From assembly GCF_013366925.1 (NCBI RefSeq), contig NZ_JAALDK010000001.1, positions 1,371,089 to 1,435,088 of the forward strand: a stretch of DNA of 64,000 nt, written 5' to 3'. Shown here one piece after another: positions 1 to 9,745 of this stretch. The position numbers were made by a program, and so were the translations under genes. A model generated the notes under the pieces. That model saw nothing but the letters and a program-made list of their open reading frames with translations. It was not told where the DNA came from and made no database searches. This DNA is from Paraburkholderia youngii. GTDB taxonomy: Bacteria > Pseudomonadota > Gammaproteobacteria > Burkholderiales > Burkholderiaceae. The first letter of the stretch is position 1; the number at the start of each line of letters is the position of its first letter.

Positions 1-2505
1 GCTCGCGTGCACGAAGTCGAAGTCGAGTTCGTGCACGAGATCGCGCAGAATCGCGGCGAACGGCGGATCGTCTTCGACCGCGACGATCAGACGGCCTGCG
101 CGGGTGCGGTTGTCGCGATCGTCGGCAATTGGCGCAGCAGCGGGCTCGACGGTGCCGGGCTGCAAAGCGTCGCGCGAAGCGACGGGCGACGCCCGGTTTG
201 CCAGACCATTCGCCGGCGAGATCACCGCGGCGGGCGCGGCGTCGAGCGGCGTGTGCAGCAACGGCGCTTCCGCCGTCGCCTGCGCGCCCATGCCCATGCA
301 CATGCCCATGCCCGCGTTCATCGCGCTGTCCGCGGCCTCGCGCGTATCGAGCGGCAGCCACAGCGAAAACACGCTGCCCTTGCCGACTTCGCTCGCGACC
401 GTAATGCGCCCGCCCAGCAGCCGCGAAAACTCGCGCGAAATCGACAGCCCGAGACCGCTGCCGCCATATTGACGGCTCGTCGAGCCATCGGCCTGCTGGA
501 ATGCTTCGAAGATCATGTCGAGCTTGTCGGCCGGAATGCCGATGCCGGAATCGCGCACGTCGAAGCGCAGCACGTTGTCCTCGACCTTCGCGACCTCGAG
601 CGTGACCTCGCCGCGCTCGGTGAACTTCACCGCGTTCGACAGCAGGTTGCGCAGAATCTGCGTGAGCCGCTGACCGTCGGTGACGAACGTATCCGGCGTA
701 CCCGGCAACTTGTCGAAAGCGACCCGCAAGTGCTTGGTCGCCGCGATCGGCCGGAACATTTCGTCGAGCGATTGCAGCGTCGCCTCGATCGACACCGTTT
801 CGGGTTCGACCGTCAACTGCCCCGCCTCGACCTTCGACAGGTCGAGAATGTCGTTGATCAGCACGAGCAGATCGCTGTTCGACGCGTGGATAGTCTCCGC
901 GTAGCGCACCTGCTCGTCGGTCAGATTGCCGCTGCGATTCTGCTGCAGCAGCTTCGCGAGAATCAGCGAGCTGTTCAGCGGCGTGCGCAATTCGTGCGAC
1001 ATATTCGCGAGGAATTCGGACTTGTAGCGGCTCGACTGTTCGAGGCGCTCCGCGTTGGCCGCCAGATCGTTCTGCGCGCGCAGCAGATCAGATTTCTGCC
1101 GCTCCAGCCGCTGCGCGTATTCCTCGAGCTGCACGTTGGTCTGTTCGAGCTCGGCCTGCTGTGCTTCGAGGCGCCGTTGCGATTCCATCAGCGCGCGGCC
1201 GCGTTCCTCGAGACCTTCGTTCGAGACCCGCAACTCCTCCTGCTGGACCTGCAACTCCTCGTTGAGCTGCTGCGTCTCGGCGAGCGCATCCTGCAGGCGC
1301 TCGCGATACAGCGCCGCTTCGAGAAAATCGCCCATGCTGTGGCGGATCAGCTCCATGAACTCTTCGTCGCGCGGCCTCACCTCGCGCAGAAAGCCCATTT
1401 CGATGACGCCGTTGACCTGGCCGTCGTTGTCGATCGGCAGGATCAGCAGATTGCGCGGCGCGCCGCTGCCCGTCGCCGACATGACCCGCACATAATCGGC
1501 GGGCACGTCGCGCAGCACCAGCGTGCGGTGCGAGCGCGCGGCCTGGCCGACCAACGTTTCGCCCTCCTCGAAACTCAGAGCGGCGGTCTGTTCGCTGTCG
1601 CGGCTGTATCCATACGCGGCGATGCGACGCAGCGTGCCGCTTTGCCGGTCGCGCACGTACAGCGCGGCGACGACCGCATCGAGATATTGGGCGAGAAACT
1701 CGAGCATCGCGCGGCCGACGAGCGGCGCGCTCGTCTGGCCGACGACCTTGTCCGCTAGCAGGCGCTGGCCCGAGCGCAACCAGACCTGCTGCTCGAGCAG
1801 CGTGGTCTGCTCGGCCTGCTGACGCAGCACGTCGTCGTAGGTCTGTGACAGGTCCAGCAGTTCGCGACGACCCCGCCATGCGAGCAGGCCGCTGACGCCG
1901 AGGCTGAACAGCAGGAACAGGCCGACCAGCGTCGCCGTCACATTGCGCGTCGCTTCGGCGCGCTGCTGGCGCAGGCGCAATTGGACATCGAGAAAATCGC
2001 CGAATTCGCGGCGTATTTCGTCGAATTCCACCTTGCCGCGCCCCGCTGCGATCGCGCTCTCATAGTCCAGATTGCGGCGGCGCGCGTCGATGATCTCCTC
2101 GGCGAAGTGGGTCCAACGCTGCTGCAGCGCCTCGATCTGCTTGAGCCGCGCGATTTGCAGCGGGTTGTCGGCGACCTGCTCGTGCAAGGTTTCGAGCTGC
2201 GCCTTGAATTTCGGGCCGCCGTTTTCATACGGCGTGAGGAAACTCTCGTCACCGGTGATCAGGAAGCCGCGCATCGACGATTCGCGATCGACCGCGAGCC
2301 GCAGCATTTCGTTGGCGTCGCCGATCACGCGCTCGGAGTGCTCGGCCCAACTCATTGTCGACACGAGATAAGCGATCAGGCCGACGAACAGCGCCATCGT
2401 GACGAGGCCGACGCCCAAGGGCAGCGCGATATTGCGGCGAAGGATGCGGCGGAAACGGAGTGGATCGACGGCCTGCGATGCGGTCATTTTTTCTGTAAGT
2501 GGCAT
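1..2505 (-). CDS. Hybrid sensor histidine kinase (CHASE3-GAF-HisKA-HATPase-REC), 3' end outside window
   Basis: 835 codons are visible and the frame runs off the left edge. Order of parts: short N-terminus; membrane segment about residues 30-50; CHASE3-like periplasmic sensor about 55-190 (contains SMRGFLITGDE); second membrane segment about 200-215; GAF domain about 260-395; a long glutamine/glutamate-rich coiled coil about 400-490; HisKA with the phospho-accepting His504 in NMSHELRTP; ATP-binding domain with N-box Asn620/Asn624 and G1 motif Asp652-x-Gly654-x-Gly656; a low-complexity Ala/Pro/Met linker; then the start of a receiver domain (VEDDPP). The receiver aspartate lies outside the window. 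ATG at 2505 was chosen; an in-frame ATG at 2487 is an alternative. It probably phosphorylates its own receiver and then a partner that is not visible here. Its signal is unknown. The neighbouring gene is katE, so an envelope or oxidative stress input is plausible but unproven. Confidence 0.9.
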   Translation of the reverse strand, partial: MPLTEKMTASQAVDPLRFRRILRRNIALPLGVGLVTMALFVGLIAYLVSTMSWAEHSERVIGDANEMLRLAVDRESSMRGFLITGDESFLTPYENGGPKFKAQLETLHEQVADNPLQIARLKQIEALQQRWTHFAEEIIDARRRNLDYESAIAAGRGKVEFDEIRREFGDFLDVQLRLRQQRAEATRNVTATLVGLFLLFSLGVSGLLAWRGRRELLDLSQTYDDVLRQQAEQTTLLEQQVWLRSGQRLLADKVVGQTSAPLVGRAMLEFLAQYLDAVVAALYVRDRQSGTLRRIAAYGYSRDSEQTAALSFEEGETLVGQAARSHRTLVLRDVPADYVRVMSATGSGAPRNLLILPIDNDGQVNGVIEMGFLREVRPRDEEFMELIRHSMGDFLEAALYRERLQDALAETQQLNEELQVQQEELRVSNEGLEERGRALMESQRRLEAQQAELEQTNVQLEEYAQRLERQKSDLLRAQNDLAANAERLEQSSRYKSEFLANMSHELRTPLNSSLILAKLLQQNRSGNLTDEQVRYAETIHASNSDLLVLINDILDLSKVEAGQLTVEPETVSIEATLQSLDEMFRPIAATKHLRVAFDKLPGTPDTFVTDGQRLTQILRNLLSNAVKFTERGEVTLEVAKVEDNVLRFDVRDSGIGIPADKLDMIFEAFQQADGSTSRQYGGSGLGLSISREFSRLLGGRITVASEVGKGSVFSLWLPLDTREAADSAMNAGMGMCMGMGAQATAEAPLLHTPLDAAPAAVISPANGLANRASPVASRDALQPGTVEPAAAPIADDRDNRTRAGRLIVAVEDDPPFAAILRDLVHELDFDFVHAS

Positions 2506-2654
2506 GGCGAATCGGGTCGATGCGGAATATTTTGCGGGGTTTGCGCACGGTGTTGAGTACCGCGAAGCGACCGCCGTCATCATACAAGGACGACACTCAT
2601 CCTGTAACGGAAGGCGGCTGGTTGAGCTTGCTGGCAGGGCGCGGCAAATAAAGA

Positions 2655-2682
2655 AACCTGGCCGGCTCGCACCGGCCAGGTT
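2655..2682 (-). terminator. Rho-independent terminator of katE
   Basis: Perfect 11-bp inverted repeat (AACCTGGCCGG / CCGGCCAGGTT) with a 6-base loop. On the minus strand it is followed by a T-rich tail (TTCTTTATTT). It lies about 95 bases past the katE stop codon. Confidence 0.85.
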
Positions 2683-2775
2683 CCTGCATCGAACACACAT
2701 CATCGACACGCCGCATTGCGGCTACGCTCAGCGCCGTTTAGCGGCTAACGCGGCAGCGCAACCTGCCCGGCCCGC

Positions 2776-4896
2776 TCAGGCCGGCACCGATTCCGCCTGC
2801 GCCGCGCGCGACCACACGCGATGCTGCCCCGCGGCATTGAGGAACGCCTTCAACACATCGGCCGACTGCGAGTCCTCGCCGGTCGCGACGCCGTCCGACT
2901 GCGCCGGCAACTGCGCGGCCGTGAGCAGATCGCGCCCCGCGCCAAGCGCCGCGATCGCCTTCAGATGCTTGAACGCTTCGAGCACGAAGTGCCTCGCATC
3001 GCCCGATTGCGATAGCGCCTTCGCCCCCTTCTCGCCGCCGACGACGATCACCGCGTCGAACATCACCGACGGCAGCCCGGCGATCGTCGCGTCGGGTGCG
3101 AGGTCATCGATGCCGGCGAGCGTCGGTGCGATCAGCATCGGCGTCGCGCCTTCGCCCTTGAGCGCCTGCTGCAGCTGTTTGATCGCCGCGGCATCGGAAC
3201 CGGGCGCGGCGAGCAGCGCGATCTTGCGGGTCTTGATGCCGGGCTTTACGCGATTCAGCAAACTCAACGCCGGCGATGCCTTCGGCCCAACCAGCCTGGC
3301 CGTGCCCTGCTTCGGCGCCGGCAGACCGAGTCCAACGGCCACTTTCGCGGCGAGACCGGCGTCGAAGTTCGCGAGAATCTCGTTGACCTGGCGCGCGCGA
3401 ATCTCGGGCTTCGTCACCTTACCCAGTTCGAACTGATAGGCCGCCGCGATATGGTCTTTTTCAGGCTGCGACATGCTGTTGTAGAACAGCGCGGCCTGCG
3501 AGAAATGATCGGCGAACGAGTCGCTGCGCACGCGAATCTTCGTGCTCTCGACGCGTTCCTGATAGCTGTCGAAGCCGCCATCTTCGGCGGCCGGATCGGT
3601 TTCCTTCGGCCAGCCGTCGTTCAGCGAGTTCGGCTCGTACGACGCCTGGCCGACGTGAATCGCCTGTCGATGCATCGCATCGCGCTGATTGTTGACGGAC
3701 GGACAGACCGGCCGGTTGATCGGAATCTCGTGAAAGTTCGGGCCGCCGAGACGGCTGATCTGCGTGTCCGTGTACGAGAACAAGCGCCCTTGCAGCAGCG
3801 GGTCGTTGGTGAAATCGATGCCCGGCACGATATGCCCCGGATGGAACGCGGCCTGTTCGGTCTCAGCGAAGAAGTTGTCCGGATTGCGATTGAGCGTCAT
3901 CTTGCCGATGATCTTCACCGGCACCAGCTCTTCAGGAATCAGCTTGGTCGGATCGAGCAGATCGAAATCGAACTTGTGCTCGTCCGCTTCCTCGACGATC
4001 TGCACGCCCAGTTCGTACTCGGGATAATCGCCGCGTTCGATCGCTTCCCATAAGTCGCGCCGGTGAAAGTCCGGGTCCTTGCCCGCGAGCTTCTGCGCTT
4101 CGTCCCACAGCAGCGAATACGAGCCGAGCAGCGGACGCCAGTGGAACTTGACGAAGCGCGCCTTGCCCTCTGCATTGACGAAGCGGAACGTGTGGACGCC
4201 AAAGCCTTCCATCGTCCGTAAGCTGCGCGGGATCGCGCGATCCGACATCGTCCACAGCACCATGTGCGCCGATTCGGGCACGAGCGAAACGAAGTCCCAG
4301 AACGTGTCGTGCGCGGACCCGCCGGTCGGCATTTCGTTCGGAGCTTCCGGTTTCACCGCATGCACGAAATCGGGAAACTTGATCGCGTCCTGGATGAAGA
4401 ACACCGGCATGTTGTTGCCGACAAGATCGAAATTGCCTTCCTGCGTGTAGAACTTCGTCGCGAAGCCGCGCACGTCGCGCACCGTGTCGGCCGAGCCGCG
4501 CGGACCTTGCACGGTCGAGAAACGCACATAGACCGGCGTCTCGGTAGCCGGGTCCTGCAGAAACGCGGCCTTGGTGTACTCGCGCATCGATTCGTAGACC
4601 TTGAAGACGCCATGTGCGGCCGAGCCGCGCGCGTGCACGATCCGTTCGGGAATGCGCTCGTGATCGAAGTGCGTGATCTTCTCACGCATGATGAAATCTT
4701 CGAGCAGCGACGGGCCGCGTGGCCCCGCGCGCAACGTGTTCTGGTTGTCGGCGATCTTGACGCCCTGATTGGTTCTCAGCGCCTCGCCTTGCGGCTTCAC
4801 GCGATTGCGTTCGAGATCGTTCGATTTCGCGTCGTTCGACTGCGCCGCCCCGTTTGCGTGGGCCGCGGGCTTCGGGGTATTCGCTTTACCTGCCAT
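2776..4896 (-). CDS. katE: Large-subunit (HPII-type) catalase
   Basis: Haem catalase, 706 aa, which is the length of clade 2 large-subunit enzymes. It breaks down hydrogen peroxide in the cytoplasm. The catalase core covers about residues 45-535: catalytic His95 in RGSAAHG, the distal-side Asn around 161 in [11 protein letters not shown], and the proximal haem-ligand Tyr375 in RLFSYTDTQ. The last about 150 residues form the flavodoxin/DJ-1-like domain typical of KatE. The polar N-terminal extension is also usual. ATG at 4896 follows a good AAGGAG site. The gene stands alone with its own terminator. A sigma-54-type promoter (4962-4977) lies about 65 bases upstream, which is unusual because KatE is normally RpoS-controlled. 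The OxyR/AhpCF system at 11-13.7 kb is a separate peroxide defence. Confidence 0.97.
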   Translation of the reverse strand: MAGKANTPKPAAHANGAAQSNDAKSNDLERNRVKPQGEALRTNQGVKIADNQNTLRAGPRGPSLLEDFIMREKITHFDHERIPERIVHARGSAAHGVFKVYESMREYTKAAFLQDPATETPVYVRFSTVQGPRGSADTVRDVRGFATKFYTQEGNFDLVGNNMPVFFIQDAIKFPDFVHAVKPEAPNEMPTGGSAHDTFWDFVSLVPESAHMVLWTMSDRAIPRSLRTMEGFGVHTFRFVNAEGKARFVKFHWRPLLGSYSLLWDEAQKLAGKDPDFHRRDLWEAIERGDYPEYELGVQIVEEADEHKFDFDLLDPTKLIPEELVPVKIIGKMTLNRNPDNFFAETEQAAFHPGHIVPGIDFTNDPLLQGRLFSYTDTQISRLGGPNFHEIPINRPVCPSVNNQRDAMHRQAIHVGQASYEPNSLNDGWPKETDPAAEDGGFDSYQERVESTKIRVRSDSFADHFSQAALFYNSMSQPEKDHIAAAYQFELGKVTKPEIRARQVNEILANFDAGLAAKVAVGLGLPAPKQGTARLVGPKASPALSLLNRVKPGIKTRKIALLAAPGSDAAAIKQLQQALKGEGATPMLIAPTLAGIDDLAPDATIAGLPSVMFDAVIVVGGEKGAKALSQSGDARHFVLEAFKHLKAIAALGAGRDLLTAAQLPAQSDGVATGEDSQSADVLKAFLNAAGQHRVWSRAAQAESVPA

Positions 4897-4961
4897 GGGA
4901 ATCGACTCCTTGTGTTCGGGCGCGCGGCGACGAAGGCGTCGCGGCGCGCGATTACGGAGTC

Positions 4962-4977
4962 AGCAAGGGCTATACCT
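4962..4977 (-). promoter_or_regulatory. Candidate sigma-54 promoter of katE
   Basis: On the minus strand it reads AGGTATAGCCCTTGCT: GG at -24 and GC at -12 with exact 12-bp spacing and a consensus TTGC box. The predicted start is near 4951, about 55 bases before the katE ATG. Nearly the same word (CGGCATAGGCCTTGCT) precedes the secreted protein gene at 54916-55227. Confidence 0.6.
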
Positions 4978-5014
4978 ACGAAGTCGCGGCGCAAGGGCTG
5001 CGCGGCGCGCTACG

Positions 5015-5914
5015 TCAGAACCGGTAGTTGATCGACACGTCGGCGACACCGGTCGCGCGGCTGCGCGTGATCGGACTGTTGCCCGCGCCGCCGACGAGCT
5101 GCTCGAACGCGCCGTCGGCGGTCGCGAACCAGTGCTTGCTGAACAGCCAGATCGCGCTGACACCGAAACCCACCGACTTGAAGCCGGCGCTCGCGTGATA
5201 CTGCGGATACTGCGAGTGAGCGGCCTGCTCCTGATTGACGCCGAACCAGCTGTTCATGTACTTGGAGTCCGCGAGCACCACGTTCGGCCCGGCGAACCAG
5301 AAGAACTGTTTGGTGCTGCCGGGCATCGGCATATAGGCGCCGAGATCGCCGATCCAGCCGTTCGATCCGCCGAAATAGCGGCGGATATCGGCGCGCAGCA
5401 CGAGCGGAAAATCCTTCGAAATGACGTACTCGCCCGAGAGCTTCAGACCGACCGCCGGGTTGATGTTGCCGAGCCCGTTGAGTTCCTGCGGATCGTCCTG
5501 GGCGCGTCGGCCGAGATCGTAGACTGCGGCGAGACTCATGCGCCAGTTCTCGCCCTGCGCGAAGTTCACGCCGAAGCCTTCGCCGCTCGACAGAAAGAGC
5601 AGATCCTTGTAACGCACGTCGATGCTCGGACCGGCCACCAGGTGATAGCGGTCCGATCCCTCGAAGCGCGGCTGGAACGACGTGGCCACGCCGAAGCGCA
5701 GTTGCCAGTCGGGAATGTTCGGCTGCCACATCTTCTGCAGCGGAACGCCCACCGAGTATTGCCATTCGCCGAGCGGCGACGGCGTCTGCGCGAAGACCAC
5801 ACCCGGCACGCAGGCCATCGCACTCAAGGTCGCGGCGACGAAGAAGCTCGCCGCGATGCCGGTTTGTTTATGGGGGGGCGAGGCGCCCCGCTTCTTTCTA
5901 CGGCTATTCACCAC
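5015..5914 (-). CDS. MipA/OmpV family outer-membrane protein
   Basis: 299-aa predicted outer-membrane beta-barrel. A basic N-terminus (NSRRKKRG) is followed by a hydrophobic signal peptide about residues 20-42 ending near VFAQ, then about 250 residues of alternating amphipathic strands, finishing in the barrel-type C-terminus INYRF. The MipA/OmpV family includes the MltA-interacting scaffold protein. The exact role here is not known. The start is a GTG at 5914 with a GGAGG 10-14 bases upstream. The gene is transcribed in the same direction as katE and ends about 120 bases before it, with the katE promoter between them, so they need not share a transcript. Confidence 0.85.
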   Translation of the reverse strand: MVNSRRKKRGASPPHKQTGIAASFFVAATLSAMACVPGVVFAQTPSPLGEWQYSVGVPLQKMWQPNIPDWQLRFGVATSFQPRFEGSDRYHLVAGPSIDVRYKDLLFLSSGEGFGVNFAQGENWRMSLAAVYDLGRRAQDDPQELNGLGNINPAVGLKLSGEYVISKDFPLVLRADIRRYFGGSNGWIGDLGAYMPMPGSTKQFFWFAGPNVVLADSKYMNSWFGVNQEQAAHSQYPQYHASAGFKSVGFGVSAIWLFSKHWFATADGAFEQLVGGAGNSPITRSRATGVADVSINYRF

Positions 5915-6221
5915 CGGAAGCCTCCGATCCGCTCATCGCGATGAGGTTAGGTTTTCGCCCGGGGTCCAGCGCGGACCCAAAAAGCACGGACGACCGCCGC
6001 ACTGCTACTTGCGGCGTGTAATTTTTCCAATCGATGTCGCGGGCGGCGCGATGCGCACGAGGCGCGGCGAGCCCGCGTGACCCACGCGGTCATGTGGCCA
6101 CTGCGCATGATGCTTGCGCGCCGCGGTGGCGCGGACAACGGCCCACGGAGCATGGCTTCGCAAGATATGCGCCAAGTCTGTGGAAGATTGATGACGAGCG
6201 CGACGCAACCGTTCGGCCGCG
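5915..6221. other. Intergenic region between msrA and the MipA-like gene
   Basis: 307 bases with no reading frame of convincing codon use on either strand. It lies downstream of msrA and upstream of the MipA-like gene and so should hold that gene's promoter. I could not pick a clear -35/-10 or -24/-12 pair. Confidence 0.5.
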
Positions 6222-6980
6222 TCATTGCCCTACTTCGACGAGCACCGGCTTGTCGCGATACAGGCTGGGGAACAGGCGCTTCAGGTTGGCGATTTTCGGC
6301 ATGTCATTGAACACGATATAGGCCGAATCGGGATGCAAGGTCAGATAGTTCTGGTGATACGACTCGGCCGGATAGAAGCCCCTGTACGGCTCCGTCTTCG
6401 TGACGATCGGCGCGGGGAACACGTGCGACTTGTCCAACTGCGCGATGTAGCTTTGCGCGACGCGCCGTTGCGCGTCGTTCAGCGGAAAGATCGCGGAGCG
6501 GTACTGCGTGCCGCTGTCGGGCCCCTGACGATTCAGCTCGGTCGGGTCCTGAACCACCGAGAAATACACCTGCAGCAACTGACCGTAGGTGACCTTGCCG
6601 GGATCGAAGGTGACCTGCACCGATTCCGCGTGCCCCGTATCGCCGCCGCTGACGGTCTCGTACTGCGCGGTGTCGCGAGAGCCGCCCGAATAGCCGGACA
6701 CCGCCCGCGTGACACCGCGCACATGCTGGAACACGCCCTGGACGCCCCAGAAGCAGCCACCCGCGAGCACCGCGGTTTCCTCGTGCGCGGTGCTGGCCGG
6801 GAGCGGTTCGTCGAGCGCGGGCGGTGCAATGACGACGGCGTTCTCCGCCGGGAACGCGACGCGCTGCACGAAGGGCAACGCGAACGCGGCGGCGCCGAGC
6901 AGCAACGACAGCGCGGCCGCACGTGAGCGTTTAGAGTTGCCGCCGAGCGATGTAAGGGATTGCGGTCTGTTGCCAGTCAT
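6222..6980 (-). CDS. msrA: Peptide methionine sulfoxide reductase MsrA, membrane-anchored or exported
   Basis: 252 aa. Reduces methionine-S-sulfoxide in proteins. The catalytic motif is GGCFWG with Cys76, and the conserved glutamate follows in GGDTGHAES. An N-terminal hydrophobic stretch (about residues 20-40, after KRSR) suggests export or anchoring in the inner membrane, so the enzyme would repair periplasmic proteins. Odd point: Cys76 is the only cysteine in the whole protein, so the usual C-terminal resolving cysteines are absent and a one-cysteine mechanism is implied. Start at ATG 6980. It lies between the MipA-like gene and acdR, with about 155 bases to acdR, and is probably transcribed separately. 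Confidence 0.95.
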   Translation of the reverse strand: MTGNRPQSLTSLGGNSKRSRAAALSLLLGAAAFALPFVQRVAFPAENAVVIAPPALDEPLPASTAHEETAVLAGGCFWGVQGVFQHVRGVTRAVSGYSGGSRDTAQYETVSGGDTGHAESVQVTFDPGKVTYGQLLQVYFSVVQDPTELNRQGPDSGTQYRSAIFPLNDAQRRVAQSYIAQLDKSHVFPAPIVTKTEPYRGFYPAESYHQNYLTLHPDSAYIVFNDMPKIANLKRLFPSLYRDKPVLVEVGQ

Positions 6981-7136
6981 GATGGTCGCTCCGAAAAAGT
7001 GCAGACGCGCGCCCCCGCCTTGCCACCGTGCAGCCAGGCCGCACGCGGGTGCGCCGAAGCTTGGTCGCGCGGGCGCGGCGTTTATGACAGCATGCGCGTT
7101 TTTGCGGTCGGCTGCGCGGCCGGGTGGCCGAGCGCC

Positions 7137-7649
7137 TTACAGCGGAAATTTCGTGGTCGACAGGATTTCCTTCAGCACCATGAACGAGCGGATCTGCCGC
7201 ACGCCCGGCAGATACAGCAACTGCTCCGCATGCAGGCGATTGAAGCTGTCGCTGTCGCGCGTGCGGATCACCATGAAATAGTCGAACTCGCCGGTTACCA
7301 CGTGGCACTCCATGCAGCCGGCCACCTTCTGCGCGGCCTTTTCGAATTCGGCGAACGACTCGGGCGTCGAGCGATCGAGCACCACGCCGATGATCACCAG
7401 CATGCCCGCGCCCGCCGCCTTCGGGTCGAGCAGCGCGACCACGCCTCGAATCAGCCCCGATTCCTTCAAGCGTTCGACGCGCCGCAAACACGCCGGCGCG
7501 CTCAGCTTGACTTTCGCGGCGAGCGCCACGTTCGAAATGGACGCGTCGGTTTGCAGCTGCCGCAGGATCGCCCGATCGATGCGATCGAGCGCGCGGTGGG
7601 GATCGGATGGTTTCGACCCAGTACGAACTTTTGTTGCGCTGACGGCCAT
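7137..7649 (-). CDS. acdR: Lrp/AsnC-family regulator of ACC deaminase
   Basis: 170 aa. The N-terminal AsnC-type helix-turn-helix covers about residues 20-80 (DRAILRQLQTD, then LSAPACLRRVERL), followed by the RAM ligand-binding/oligomerisation domain about 90-165. It is divergently transcribed from acdS across 133 bases. This is the established arrangement in which the Lrp-like AcdR controls acdS in response to ACC and leucine. The assignment rests on family plus position. Start ATG at 7649. Confidence 0.92.
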   Translation of the reverse strand: MAVSATKVRTGSKPSDPHRALDRIDRAILRQLQTDASISNVALAAKVKLSAPACLRRVERLKESGLIRGVVALLDPKAAGAGMLVIIGVVLDRSTPESFAEFEKAAQKVAGCMECHVVTGEFDYFMVIRTRDSDSFNRLHAEQLLYLPGVRQIRSFMVLKEILSTTKFPL

Positions 7650-7782
7650 GTGTACGAACTTTTATGGTGAAGAAGACATTCGCTAATTTTTAAAAGTACG
7701 TGCGCGCGATTTTTTTCGCAAGCTCATTTCCGATGATTTTTTCTAACATGAACCCACGGAAATCACCCACCACGGAGCCGCG
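7650..7782. promoter_or_regulatory. acdR-acdS divergent control region
   Basis: 133 bases that are much richer in A and T than the flanks, with several runs of T (near 7710 and 7740) as expected for Lrp-type wrapping sites and two divergent promoters. The ribosome site of acdS (ACGGAG) lies 8-13 bases before its ATG. No sigma-54 site is visible, unlike the NifA-controlled acdS known in some rhizobia. Confidence 0.6.
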
Positions 7783-8799
7783 ATGAACCTGCAACGTTTC
7801 CCCCGCTACTCGCTCACCTTCGGGCCCACGCCGATCCAGCCGCTCAACCGTCTGAGCGAGCATCTCGGCGGCAAGGTCAAGCTTTATGCCAAGCGCGAGG
7901 ACTGCAACAGCGGCCTCGCGTTCGGCGGCAACAAGACCCGCAAGCTCGAATATCTGATCCCCGACGCGCTCGCGCAGGGCTGCGACACGCTCGTGACGAT
8001 CGGCGGCATCCAGTCGAACCAGACGCGCCAGGTCGCGGCGGTTGCCGCGCATCTGGGCCTGAAATGCGTGCTGGTGCAGGAGAACTGGGTCAATTACTCG
8101 GATGCGGTGTACGACCGCGTCGGCAACATCCAGATGTCGCGCATGATGGGCGCCGACGTGCGGCTCGTGCCGGACGGCTTCGACATCGGCTTTCGCAAGA
8201 GCTGGGAAGACGCGCTCGACAGCGTGCGCGCGGCCGGCGGCAAGCCGTACGCGATTCCGGCCGGCTGCTCGGATCATCCGCTGGGTGGGCTCGGCTTCGT
8301 CGGCTTCGCCGAAGAGGTGCGCCAGCAGGAAGCCGAACTGGGCTTCAAATTCGACTACATCGTCGTGTGCTCGGTGACGGGCAGCACCCAGGCGGGCATG
8401 GTGGTCGGCTTCGCCGCCGACGGCCGCGCCGATCGGGTGATCGGCATCGACGCCTCGGCGAAACCGGCGCAGACGCGCGAGCAGATCACGCGCATCGCGA
8501 AGCGGACCGCCGAGAGCGTCGAGTTGGGCCGCGACATCACCGCGAAAGACATCGTGCTCGACGAACGCTACGGCGGCCCGGAATACGGTCTGCCGAACGA
8601 TGGCACGCTCGAGGCGATCCGTTTGTGCGCGCGGCTCGAAGGCATGCTGACCGATCCGGTGTACGAGGGAAAGTCGATGCACGGCATGATCGACAAGGTC
8701 CGTAACGGCGAATTTCCGGCCGGCTCGCGCGTGCTGTATGCGCACCTGGGCGGCGTGCCGGCGTTGAGCGCGTACAGCTTCATCTTCCGCGACGGTTGA
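7783..8799 (+). CDS. acdS: 1-aminocyclopropane-1-carboxylate (ACC) deaminase
   Basis: 338 aa, the standard length. A PLP enzyme that opens ACC to 2-oxobutyrate and ammonia, lowering plant ethylene. The PLP lysine is Lys51 in GGNKTRK and the nucleophile Ser78 is in GGIQSNQ. Tyr268, Tyr294, Glu295 and Leu322 are all present. The Glu295/Leu322 pair separates true ACC deaminase from D-cysteine desulfhydrase, so the assignment is firm. It suggests a plant-associated lifestyle. Transcribed divergently from acdR. The next gene downstream is on the opposite strand, so acdS is monocistronic. Confidence 0.98.
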   Translation: MNLQRFPRYSLTFGPTPIQPLNRLSEHLGGKVKLYAKREDCNSGLAFGGNKTRKLEYLIPDALAQGCDTLVTIGGIQSNQTRQVAAVAAHLGLKCVLVQENWVNYSDAVYDRVGNIQMSRMMGADVRLVPDGFDIGFRKSWEDALDSVRAAGGKPYAIPAGCSDHPLGGLGFVGFAEEVRQQEAELGFKFDYIVVCSVTGSTQAGMVVGFAADGRADRVIGIDASAKPAQTREQITRIAKRTAESVELGRDITAKDIVLDERYGGPEYGLPNDGTLEAIRLCARLEGMLTDPVYEGKSMHGMIDKVRNGEFPAGSRVLYAHLGGVPALSAYSFIFRDG

Positions 8800-8814
8800 T
8801 GGGGTTTAGAAGAT

Positions 8815-9738
8815 TTAGCCGCCGGGCGTCCGCGGTTCGGCCGCGAGCTTTTTCCTCAAATGCTTGCGCAGAAACTCGACGAATGCCCGGATCGTGACCG
8901 AGCTTTGCCGATGCTGCGGATACACGGCATAGACGCCCGTCGCCGACGGCAGGAACGCTTCGAGCACGGGCACGAGCTGTCCGCTGGCGAGCGCATCGGC
9001 GATGATGAAATCGGGCAGCCGGACGATGCCCAGTCCCGCGACGGCCGAATCGCGAATCAGCTCGCCGTTATTGGCCCGCAACGGCCCGCGCACCTCGACG
9101 CTCCTGACCGCGCCGTCGACCCGAAACTCCCAGCCCACCGCGCCGCCGTGGCCGTACAGCAGGCAATCGTGATTCACGAGATCGGCCGGCACGGCCGGGC
9201 TGCCACGCCGCCGCTGATAACCGGGGCTGCAGCACGCGATCATCCTCACATCGATCAGCTTTTGCGCGATCAGCGACGAATCCGCCAGCGTGCCGATACG
9301 GATCGCCATGTCGAAGCCCTCGCCGACCACATCGACGGCGCGATCGCTCAGTTCCATATCGAAGCGCACGTCGCGATGCTCGCGCAGAAACGCCGCGACG
9401 AGCGGCGACAGATGCGTCATGCCGAACGACATCGGCGCGCTCACGCGTAGCAGCCCGCGCGGCCCGGCACGGCGCAACGACATCGCCTGCTCGGCGTCCT
9501 CGACCTCGCCGAGGATGCGCCTCGCCCGCTCGTAGAACTCCTGGCCCAGATCGGTCACCGCCAGCTTGCGCGTATTGCGAATCAGCAGTTGCACGCCGAG
9601 CGCTTCCTCGAGCGCCATCACACGGCGGCTCACGAACTGTTTCGACAGCGACAGCCGGTTTGCCGCGGCGGTGAAATTGTGGGCGTCGACGGTCGCGACG
9701 AAGATTCGCATGTCATCGAGTTGCATCGTATTGTCCAC
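8815..9738 (-). CDS. LysR-family transcriptional regulator
   Basis: 307 aa. The LysR helix-turn-helix covers about residues 5-65 (FTAAANRLSLSKQFVSRRVMALEEALGVQLL), followed by the periplasmic-binding-like effector domain about 95-300. It belongs to the large CrgA/DsdC-like group common in Burkholderia. Start ATG at 9738; an in-frame ATG at 9726 is also possible. It is divergent from the pirin gene across 126 bases containing a 9-bp inverted repeat, so pirin (and perhaps doxX) is the likely target. The effector is unknown. Confidence 0.9.
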   Translation of the reverse strand: MDNTMQLDDMRIFVATVDAHNFTAAANRLSLSKQFVSRRVMALEEALGVQLLIRNTRKLAVTDLGQEFYERARRILGEVEDAEQAMSLRRAGPRGLLRVSAPMSFGMTHLSPLVAAFLREHRDVRFDMELSDRAVDVVGEGFDMAIRIGTLADSSLIAQKLIDVRMIACCSPGYQRRRGSPAVPADLVNHDCLLYGHGGAVGWEFRVDGAVRSVEVRGPLRANNGELIRDSAVAGLGIVRLPDFIIADALASGQLVPVLEAFLPSATGVYAVYPQHRQSSVTIRAFVEFLRKHLRKKLAAEPRTPGG

Positions 9739-9745
9739 TTCATTG

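Noticed and set aside
285..320. Repeated CATGCCCATG-like words
   Set aside because: Low-complexity Met/Gly linker inside the kinase gene; too short and in frame, so not a separate repeat element.
7..1758. Long open frame on the plus strand opposite the sensor kinase
   Set aside because: It is an antisense shadow: Arg/Ala/His-rich with no domain, while the minus strand reads a complete kinase.
7650..7782. NifA/sigma-54 control of acdS
   Set aside because: No -24/-12 pair or NifA site is present; the Lrp-type AcdR next door explains control.
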